Source: Neoscytalidium dimidiatum
Lineage: Eukaryota > Ascomycota > Dothideomycetes > Botryosphaeriales > Botryosphaeriaceae
Reading direction: 5' to 3'
Length of the DNA: 64,000 nucleotides
NCBI GenBank assembly: GCA_037367355.1
Contig: CM074695.1
Span: forward strand, 2,542,001-2,606,000
A program made the position numbers and the translations under genes. Below are positions 57,030-64,000 of the stretch, in pieces (the stretch's first letter is position 1; every line of letters starts with the position of its first letter). The notes below the pieces were generated by a model. That model was not told the origin of the DNA and did not search any database. It saw nothing but the letters and a program-made list of their open reading frames with translations.

Positions 57030-59018
57030 CTACTCATCGGCGTCTTCCTGCCTCGCAGCAACCGCCTTCTTATCCAAGCCCTTCCGCTCAAGATAGCGAG
57101 CGTTGATGACCTCGACCGGCTCCATCCGCTCCTTCTTCATGACCGGGACGTACTGTCCCATCAGCCTGGGCGCGTCTCCACCGTCGAAAAGCCTCGAGCT
57201 CCTGACACCCCTGCCGGCCTTGACCACCGCGCCCTCCCCACTACCATCCTGCGGGCCCTGCGTGGCCACCAAATCCAACAGGCTGCCAGCCAGCACCTCG
57301 TCGATCCTGCGTCTGTGCCACACCTCCCACAGGTCTGGAATCACGCCCCCATGCCCGAATTTCTCTTCCAGCCCGTTGCCCCTCGGACCCTTGAATGCCC
57401 TCTCGTCGCCGACGTAGATCCAGTCCATAGCATCGGGCTGGCTGTTGTCGGGATGACCCTCCCGGTCGGCCGGGAAGACGCAGTCCCAGAGGACGAGCGG
57501 CGTATCCGTCGCCATCTCGTACTTTGGCTTCGTCGGGTTGTTCCGGACGTCCAGCAGCTCCTTGACGACCGTCGGCCGCTCGAGGCCCTGTCCGACGAGG
57601 AACAGCACCGCGATCAGATGACGGACCTGGTGCCACAGGAACGCCGAGCCGTGCACGTTGAACGTGAACAGCCCCGGGCCGCTCTCGTCGCCCTCCTCAC
57701 CGGTGCCGAGGACGCTTTGACGGTCGTCCGGACGCAGGCCGGGGATCTGGAACTGCGGGCTGCGCGCGTACTGGGCGAACCCGGACCCGCCGTTCCAGCG
57801 CGTGACGGAGGCGTGGAAGATGCGCCGCTCGAAGTTGGTGATCTGCTTCGCCGGGTCCACCTTGCAGAAATTGCGGAAGTCGTGGTAGCCCTCGAGGTAC
57901 GACGCCGCCTCGCGCATGGCGGCGATGTCGAGCCAGCCCTCGCGCATGCTCCTCTCGCCGCCACCGTACACGCCCGTGGCGCCCGGCGTCGGCGCGAATG
58001 CCGGGTTAGTGAAGAAGTACTTGTAGCGGCGCTCCTTGCAGTTGAACCGGGCGGAGAAGTTCTCGCCAGGGTTCGGGCACCAAGCCAGAACGCGGATGTC
58101 GGGCGGGAGCACGTTGTTCAGGACGCGGCAGTAAGGCATCTCGTCCTTGACGTCGTCGAACGGCGGCTCCACATCCTCTACTTCCTCCTCCTCCTCGGCA
58201 TTTACCCCCGTCTCCACACCCTCCATGGCGTCCGCGCCTGCTTCCTGCGCCGTAGCACCACCTTCGAGCTTCAGCTTCTTCTTGTGTTTTGGTTTCGGCC
58301 GATTGCTGCGCACGCGTATGCCTATGACCTGTCCGAACGCGCTCACGCCTCTGTCCGTCCTACCGCACTTGCTGTACTCGCAGCCCTCCCAGTTGACATC
58401 ATCCTCCCTCAGCCCTGGCTTCGTCGTCGGCAGAACTAAGCGCGTCTTCTTCAGCGCCTTCCACAGCTCCTCCTCGATCGTCGGCAGCGGCGTCGTGTTG
58501 TTCGCGTGATGCTCGAACCCATTGTAATTACTGCCCAAATAGGCAAACTTCAATGCGATCAGGCGAGTCGTATACTTGGACGGGTCGAAGGGTTTAGGGG
58601 CAGCGCGAGGCTTCTTCGCAGCGGTGGCAGGGGGCGCGCTCGGTTTGCCCGTCGCCGCGGTGCTCGTTGTCGTCGTCGCCGCCGCCGCCACCACCGTAGG
58701 GCTGGCGGTGTAGGTGGCGTTCTGTGCGGCGAGCTTGTGCTCCAGCTCCGTCACGCGCGCAAGGCGCTGCTCAATCTCGGCGCGGCGGGCGACGAACTCC
58801 TCGTCGGTCCAGGCGGCCGTGTCCATGGTGGTCGGATGCGTGGCGGTAGCGGTCATTGCGGCGGACGAAGCGGCGGCGATCCGAGCCGTGCTTTGATGCG
58901 GTCCTGCAATATGATGACGCTTCGCTCGTGCGTGATGAATGCTGGAATTGCTTAACGAGCGCTTGGGCGGAGGGCCGATCAGGGTCTGGACGAAGAAGCG
59001 TGCCAGGGCGCGCTTCAT
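57030..59018 (-). CDS. DEG1: tRNA pseudouridine(38/39) synthase, Pus3/Deg1 family
   Basis: Converts U38/U39 of the tRNA anticodon stem to pseudouridine. A single exon of 662 residues, TruA fold. Catalytic Asp222 lies in CGRTDRGVSAFGQVIGI. Other family blocks are FAYLGSNYNGFEHHANN, PCNPGENFSARFNCKERRYKYFF-like text near residue 315, YHDFRNFCKVD, and FLWHQVRHLIAVLFLVG. An acidic insert (EEEEEVEDVEPP) sits between the two halves. The first 64 residues are Arg/Ala/Ser-rich and resemble a mitochondrial presequence; a second in-frame Met at 65 (MDTAAWTDEEF) precedes the usual leading coiled coil. Use of both starts could send the enzyme to two compartments. Gene symbol follows the yeast ortholog. 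Confidence 0.93.
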   Translation of the reverse strand: MKRALARFFVQTLIGPPPKRSLSNSSIHHARAKRHHIAGPHQSTARIAAASSAAMTATATHPTTMDTAAWTDEEFVARRAEIEQRLARVTELEHKLAAQNATYTASPTVVAAAATTTTSTAATGKPSAPPATAAKKPRAAPKPFDPSKYTTRLIALKFAYLGSNYNGFEHHANNTTPLPTIEEELWKALKKTRLVLPTTKPGLREDDVNWEGCEYSKCGRTDRGVSAFGQVIGIRVRSNRPKPKHKKKLKLEGGATAQEAGADAMEGVETGVNAEEEEEVEDVEPPFDDVKDEMPYCRVLNNVLPPDIRVLAWCPNPGENFSARFNCKERRYKYFFTNPAFAPTPGATGVYGGGERSMREGWLDIAAMREAASYLEGYHDFRNFCKVDPAKQITNFERRIFHASVTRWNGGSGFAQYARSPQFQIPGLRPDDRQSVLGTGEEGDESGPGLFTFNVHGSAFLWHQVRHLIAVLFLVGQGLERPTVVKELLDVRNNPTKPKYEMATDTPLVLWDCVFPADREGHPDNSQPDAMDWIYVGDERAFKGPRGNGLEEKFGHGGVIPDLWEVWHRRRIDEVLAGSLLDLVATQGPQDGSGEGAVVKAGRGVRSSRLFDGGDAPRLMGQYVPVMKKERMEPVEVINARYLERKGLDKKAVAARQEDADE

Positions 59019-59577
59019 GCTCCCCGCGCAGGGCTGAAAAGGTCAGGTAAATTTGGTTACAGCTTAGAGGACAAAAAAAAACTGGGATGCTGTGACGCTG
59101 CTCGGGAGCACCTCGGAAACTCTATCTAGGTGCCGAACAGGGATGGCCATGCATCACGGTGCTTTCTATGCCACCTTCGCGATCATTTTTTGGCTTGACG
59201 TTGCAAATTATTTCGGTCAAATGTTTGGTCGCCAGACCCTCACGAGCAAAGAAGAGACCCCGTTTCAAGGCTCGGCGACAGCGCCCAATGATTGCACCCT
59301 GCAGGGTTCAGTGCTCGCGCTTTCATGATCCTCCTGCTGTCCCTAGTCGAATTGCTTTGTATGTACATTGAAATGAAGCCGCGCATGAGCTTGAGAGGAA
59401 ATTTTGGTACTCGGCATTTTGAGAACAGTGCACATTTCCCGTGTCCTGAAATGGACTCTTCCCAATTCCGCGGACCTGGTTTGATCCTGGTCTTCAGTCA
59501 GTGCACAGAGTGCTATGACACTCCGACAGCGGGACGATATCCGCGGAGCCGGGACGCGTCTGAGAATCATGAACTTT
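59019..59577. other. Intergenic region, no gene seen
   Basis: Upstream of the Pus3 gene. No coding character. Confidence 0.4.
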
Positions 59578-59952
59578 TCAAAGGTTTGCAGCACATCTGA
59601 AACTGCCTTCCGGCTTCCCCGTGTTTCGTGAAATAACTTGCAAGGGTTTCAGGAAGCAAGGAAACGTGTCCTGCGCTTCCTTAGCGAGTTCAAAATTGGC
59701 AGCGCACAAGTGAAGCGGCCGCACATGAGCTAGTTCATACTCTATCAGTCTGCAGGAGGTGTGAAGAGAAGAGAAGAAGGATAGGGAAAGTTTGGGCGTA
59801 CAGTGGCCTTCGCCACACACGTAAAGATGGTGGCCGAATCGAAACGGCCGTGGAGACGAGGAACCCTCTGCTGCCATAGCAGCATCTCTGGCCGCTTTCA
59901 GACAGCTGAGTGTGCCGTCTACATCAAAGGTGTGGAATCTGCGGTCCTCATT
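59578..59952 (-). other. Exon-like minus-strand stretch, incomplete gene model
   Basis: From an AG acceptor near 59953 the frame reads RRFHTFDVDGTLSCLKAARD, then FRFGHHLYVCGEGHC, which is protein-like. A pyrimidine-rich intron could start at a GTACGC donor after GEGH and end the protein soon after. I cannot find the first exon. The DVDGT text looks like a HAD phosphatase motif but the product would be far too short for that family. Confidence 0.25.
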
Positions 59953-60162
59953 CTGTCATAAGTGAACTGACGAAGCTCCATCGAGGCCGAAAGATACTTA
60001 GTAAGAGTGCTATTGGCCTTTGCTCCTGCCATCCACAACACCTTTTTTTTTTTTTCTCTTTGATAGACCAAGCCACTTGCATGCTTCGGGCCTTCACGCA
60101 GCTCCTGGCCTATTAATCGTTCATCGCCCTGAAGATTCGTATCCATTATTGTGCCATTACTC

Positions 60163-60971
60163 TCAAGACTTTGGCTCGTATAAGCAAGCTCTAGTGCCTC
60201 TCCAGACCTCCTCGAGAATCTGACGCTTCGGTAAAAGATTCTTGTAGAAGTCAGTATCAACTTTACAACCCAAGGCAACTAAGTTTAATAGCACGCCTGC
60301 CAAAAGACAATATAACATACCGGAAACACCACCACCGTATCCTCTTCTCCCTCGACTACAATGGCTAGATAGAAGCGGACTTCAAATCCTTTAAACGCTT
60401 CATGAATGAAAATATCCTGTATCGACGCCGTGGGGATAAACCTCGTCGTCGCAGTCGAAAGGTATGTGGGCGAAGAGCTCGACGTCTGAACGCCGAGTCC
60501 CCTCAGCACGAGCAGCGATTCCTCTGCAGACAGCAGAATTCCGTCAGCAAGAATTTCCCACATCCTGTTCAAAACAGCCATCTCACGGCCTGCGAGCGCA
60601 CTGTAAAACGTACCAGTATACCCTCTCCTCACAACCGCCCACAGCCCCACCGTACCACCCACGCCTAAAACCCTCCAGTCCATCCCCTCAGCCACCCACG
60701 CGACACACACACCCACCCTGTTCGTCAGAAGCCATTCCTCCACACCCCCAGCACTGGTATCAGGAAGCGGGAAAAAGCTGCGCCATTTCGCCCACAAGAG
60801 CGCGAGGATGAGGATGCCGAGGCTGATGCGAACTGCGTGCGAGAAGTACAGCAGCGCCTTCTTCGGGAAGGTGTCCGCGACGGGGCGCGTGGAGACGGTG
60901 AAGGAGACGGTGGTCGGTGTCGGGCGAGAGACGCGGAGCTTGGGCGGGGCGCTGTTGGAAAGGAGGATCAT
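60163..60971 (-). CDS. GPI15: PIG-H/Gpi15, subunit of GPI-GlcNAc transferase
   Basis: Subunit of the ER-membrane complex that adds GlcNAc to phosphatidylinositol, the first step of GPI-anchor synthesis. Exon 1 is 60971-60321 and exon 2 is 60240-60163, joined across an 80-base phase-0 intron, giving 242 residues. Two hydrophobic segments lie near residues 45-62 and 85-115. The PIG-H domain is clear: AEESLLVLRGLGVQT, FIPTASIQDIFIHEAF, FEVRFYLAIVV, VVVFP, then across the splice NLLPKRQILEEVWRGTRACL, the conserved C-terminus. The splice is supported by this continuity. Start chosen at the first ATG of the frame. It is divergent with the RS-Hub1 gene. Confidence 0.9.
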
Positions 60972-61383
60972 GGCGTACTGCGTGCGTCCAGCGGGATGCA
61001 GGCTCGAGCAGCAAGCCCCGAGAGCTGTAGGTCAATTGGATGCGAACGTATGGACGAGCGTGGGACGCTGCGTCGTCAAAGGAAACAAGAGTTGGTCGAA
61101 CCGAGCTGTGGAGCCTCTCTCCGCGATCAACACGCGCAGCAGCTGGCTGGCTGGGGTGTGGAGAGCTCTCAGCCCTACGGCTCCTCCGCCGCGCCCAAGG
61201 AAAATCATCCCTGCCGCTTTTCCTGCAAGTCACGTCCGAGCTCCCTCCCGTCCCCCAAACAGCCCCAACCGCAGGCTGCCACATAGCTGGCCAGCAGCGT
61301 AAACAAAACAACCTCCCCTTCTCAATCAATCCCACATTCGTCTTCACCTAAAACCTCTCCCTGAGGAGCAGTGATACGTCAGC
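60972..61383. promoter_or_regulatory. Divergent promoter, PIG-H and RS-Hub1
   Basis: About 410 bases between the two outward-facing start codons, so the genes probably share a bidirectional promoter. No separate gene is seen. Confidence 0.5.
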
Positions 61384-62259
61384 ATGCCCTCGCCCTCGCC
61401 ACCGCGCGAGCGGGACCGGGACCGCGACCGCCCCCGCCGCCGCAGCCGCTCCCGCTCCCGCTCTCGTTCTCCCCGTCGCGATCGTGATCGGCCGCGCAAG
61501 GCCGGCGGAGGCGGCGGTGGATTCCGCTGGAAGGAGAAGCCCTCGCGCGCCGTCTTCGAAGAGGAGCGCGAGCAGCGTGACCGGGGCGACGACCGCCTCC
61601 AACGCGGCTACCGCGCGAACCGCAGTCCGCCACGCCGACGATACGACGATGACGACGACAGGAGCAGCAGGCGTGACGGCAAAGACAGGGACAACCGGGA
61701 CCGCGACAGCTACAGGCGACGCAGCCGGAGCCCGCGGGACCGTGAGACGCGGGAGCGGAGGCGGGAGGAGCGGAAGCGCGAAGAAGAGGACGAGCGGTTG
61801 GGTGTGGCGGACAAGTTTGGTGGAGGCGCTGCCGCTGCGGGACCGCGGAAGGACAAGAAGGAGAAGAAGGCTCAGCCAAAGCTGGCGCCGACGCAAGAGC
61901 CCTTGATCATCGTCACCGTCAATGATCGTTTAGGCACCAAAGCTCAGATCCCATGTTTGGCGTCTGATCCGATCAGTAAGCTTCTCTTCTTCCAGGCCTA
62001 TCCATAGAGATTCTCTTTTTTTGACGTTTAAACTCCAGAGCTGTTCAAGGCCCAAGTCGCTGCGCGTATCGGTCGCCAGCCGCATGAGATTATGCTGAAG
62101 AGACAGGGAGAAAGGCCCTTCAAGGATCAGTTGACCTTGGAGGATTATGGCGTCAGCAATGGCGTCCAGCTTGACCTGTAAGTCTTCATCTACGTCTAGT
62201 CTTGTATGATGATCGTGCTCTAATACATAATCTCTAGCGAGCTCGATACCGGCGATTAG
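61384..62259 (+). CDS. RS-domain protein fused to a Hub1/UBL5 ubiquitin-like domain
   Basis: Hub1 is a non-conjugated ubiquitin-like splicing modulator that binds HIND motifs of tri-snRNP proteins. Exons are 61384-61975, 62039-62177 and 62238-62259 (introns of 63 and 60 bases), giving 250 residues. Residues 1-173 are Arg/Ser/Asp/Glu-rich with RSRSRSRS, typical of splicing factors. Residues 174-250 form the UBL: IIVTVNDRLGTKAQIPC, then after the splice KLFKAQVAARIGRQPHEIML and FKDQLTLEDYGVSNGVQLDL. The Asp of SDPI aligns with Hub1 Asp22, the HIND-binding residue. Yeast and human Hub1 are 73 residues and end in Tyr-Tyr; here the end is LELDTGD. The N-terminal RS extension is the unusual part. 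Confidence 0.85.
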
Positions 62260-62794
62260 AGTCACGACGTCACGACGTGTGATGGTTATATCCGGTCCTC
62301 TGAAGCATTATATTGCTCCCGGGATTGAGAAAGGGTCGCTCCACCATGATACCCATGAGTTTGCATTACGTACATCAATATGGAATGGGAGTGAGTGGGG
62401 TTTTTGAAAAGAAACACAGAAACTATGGGGAAGCAGCTGGGGCTCGTGGGGCCTGGGGCCTGGGGGCTGGGGCTGGGGGGTGGGATTGGGAGAGGGGTTA
62501 ATTATCGATGGGAAAGCCATCCTGGAAAATGAATTAGGGAACCATCAAGTAGGCACACATTCAGACCACGTATGTGCCTGAAGTGAACTTCTCCTCGCTG
62601 GTCAATAACCATGAAATGAAACGCAAAATGGGCAAGTTGAGCAAGCCAGAAATGAACGACCAAATCCAGAAGTAACCGAGAAGAACTTCTGCCAAAGAGG
62701 GCTCCGAGGGATTCCAGCTAACCCTTTGTTCTCCTTCCAGTGGTATCTTCAAGGATGGAGGGTTCTGCGTAGACCAGCGACTCTCGACAGTCTA
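62260..62794. other. Convergent 3' flanks, no clear gene
   Basis: A minus-strand frame at 62752-62561 has a hydrophobic run (VLLGYFWIWSFISGLLNL) that might be a last exon of the gene to its right, but no splice can be supported. Confidence 0.35.
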
Positions 62795-64000
62795 CTACGA
62801 CAAAAATTCGCCGTAGCGGGCCAAGAGGTCGGATGTCAGAGCCCGATACCTGGGGCCGTTCAACTTCTCATCTGGCAACTTCTTCACCTTCCCTTTGAAG
62901 CAATCGAGGATATTCTGGAGCTTGTTGATCTCCTGACCGGTCAGCTGCTTGATGATCTTGTCAAGACCCAATATGCTGATCACGAATTGACGTTCCGCCG
63001 AAATGAGCTTCCTCCGTGCGAGTATGATCATGTCTTGAGAGAAGCCACCGTTGACCAGTAACTGCTCCTCCCTTGTGGCGCCAATCAGAAGAGATCGGCG
63101 TAGGATGAAGTTGTTCCTGAGCCTCCTCTGCCTAAGTGGTGTTGCAGAGCTATTGAAATCTTTCTTTGAATCCATTGGTGTCGATACCTCACCCTTGACT
63201 GTGATGTCGCCCATAAAATCCATGGAGACATCAGCACCATTGCCTGTGCTGTTATTAGCCATCGCAAACTTTGCACTTTTCGCATTCATAGCCCGTCCAA
63301 AGGATGTTGGAGCACTGGCGAAGCTTCGGACAGTACTACGAACGCGGGGCTCAGAATCAGCTAGGGACATGATGAGTTCGACAATGTCGTAGCCCTGTGG
63401 ATCGGCGCGTTCCTTGTTAAGAAGCGACTTCGCCTCACGCTCCATTGTGGCAATGTGGTTGCGGCGGTGACCCTTTGTCGCAAGTTCCCTGACAAAATCC
63501 TCAAGCAGTACAACTATAGGGTCAATACCCTCGTCATTTGCTCTCGCCATTCTCAGCCTGGTCAACCTATGACCGCGACTGCCCTCGTCAGGACCTAGAA
63601 CAGAGTTGACTAGAGCGATGGAACTGTCATCCTTTGGAACCTTCAGGAGTTCGATGTGCTCGGGCAGATATCTGTGCCTCAGCCATTTAGTTTGATAGTT
63701 GTACTCGTAATACTTGTAGGCGTCGACCGGATTACCCCAAAGAGCGTATATGATCAGCTTGCGATCCGCGACCGTCACAAACAGGCCAGCCTGCATCTTG
63801 TCACAGAAGGCGTCAACAATCTCGTCAATCTCTTGCAAAATGTCGTCGCGATACTCGTCTCCACTGAAATAGTCGACCAGTTCCTCGTCGTACGTCGAAG
63901 ACAGCCTGGAAGGAACGTAGCACTGAGGCAAGCTGAATGACTTCGGATCGGGAAGAATTCCATGAACGTAGCGAGCGGGTTTAGTATAACCCTTAAGGAA
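62795..64000 (-). CDS. Unknown protein, N-terminus beyond the window edge
   Basis: Not recognised. The frame is open from the window end (FLKGYTKPARYVHGILPDPK) to a stop at 62795, about 400 residues, so the 5' part is missing. It is mostly helical and charged, with no membrane segment in the visible part. Blocks include ELVDYFSGDEYRDDILQEID, LIIYALWGNPVDAYKYYEYN, RMARANDEGIDPIVVLLEDF and KLPDEKLNGPRYRALTSDLL. Its codon use is less GC-rich than that of neighbours. I cannot assign a family. Confidence 0.7.
   Translation of the reverse strand, partial: FLKGYTKPARYVHGILPDPKSFSLPQCYVPSRLSSTYDEELVDYFSGDEYRDDILQEIDEIVDAFCDKMQAGLFVTVADRKLIIYALWGNPVDAYKYYEYNYQTKWLRHRYLPEHIELLKVPKDDSSIALVNSVLGPDEGSRGHRLTRLRMARANDEGIDPIVVLLEDFVRELATKGHRRNHIATMEREAKSLLNKERADPQGYDIVELIMSLADSEPRVRSTVRSFASAPTSFGRAMNAKSAKFAMANNSTGNGADVSMDFMGDITVKGEVSTPMDSKKDFNSSATPLRQRRLRNNFILRRSLLIGATREEQLLVNGGFSQDMIILARRKLISAERQFVISILGLDKIIKQLTGQEINKLQNILDCFKGKVKKLPDEKLNGPRYRALTSDLLARYGEFLS

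Overview
This window looks like nuclear chromosomal DNA of a filamentous ascomycete (Pezizomycotina), most likely a Dothideomycete; the class is an inference from gene content, not proven. The signs are short introns (about 44 to 120 bases) with GTANGT-type donors and CTNAN branch sites, a HET-domain gene, a TAKA-type amylase, a fungal GT2 and a GT25 glycosyltransferase, GC-rich codon use and wide intergenic gaps with microsatellites and T/A runs. I saw no rRNA or tRNA gene, CRISPR array or intact transposon.

Layout. 0-8 kb: secreted alpha-amylase (+), GT25 glycosyltransferase (-), and a poorly resolved single-pass membrane protein (+). 8-14 kb: a degenerate repeat-like stretch, a three-exon HET-domain gene (+) and a conserved small beta-rich protein with a poly-Gly insert (+). 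14.4-23.1 kb: one seven-exon gene (-) for a 2720-residue low-complexity, probably disordered protein. 26-32 kb: an MDR-type NADPH reductase (+), then three tiny Cys/His-rich genes, at least two of them paralogous. 32-36 kb: a VIT/VWA protein (-) and a doubtful mini-gene. 38.9-42.5 kb: a family-2 glycosyltransferase (+) and a spliced 44-residue Cys-rich gene (-). 44-49.4 kb: a Gag-like orphan (+), a polyQ/polyP protein (-) and a neutral ceramidase (-) with an altered catalytic motif. 50-53 kb: splicing factor SPF27 (+) and the PKA regulatory subunit (-). 56-64 kb: a small secreted crystallin-like protein (+), Pus3/Deg1 pseudouridine synthase (-), PIG-H (-), an RS-domain/Hub1 fusion (+), and an unknown gene running off the right edge (-).

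The genes do not form one pathway. Some touch shared processes: hyphal surface and membrane (GT2, GT25, PIG-H, ceramidase), splicing (SPF27, RS-Hub1) and cAMP signalling (PKA-R). Exon joins were worked out by hand from splice signals and kept only when reading frames closed. The best leads for something undescribed are the small Cys/His gene cluster at 28.9-31.9 kb, the giant disordered protein, the Ser-to-Thr change in the ceramidase motif, and the RS-Hub1 fusion.
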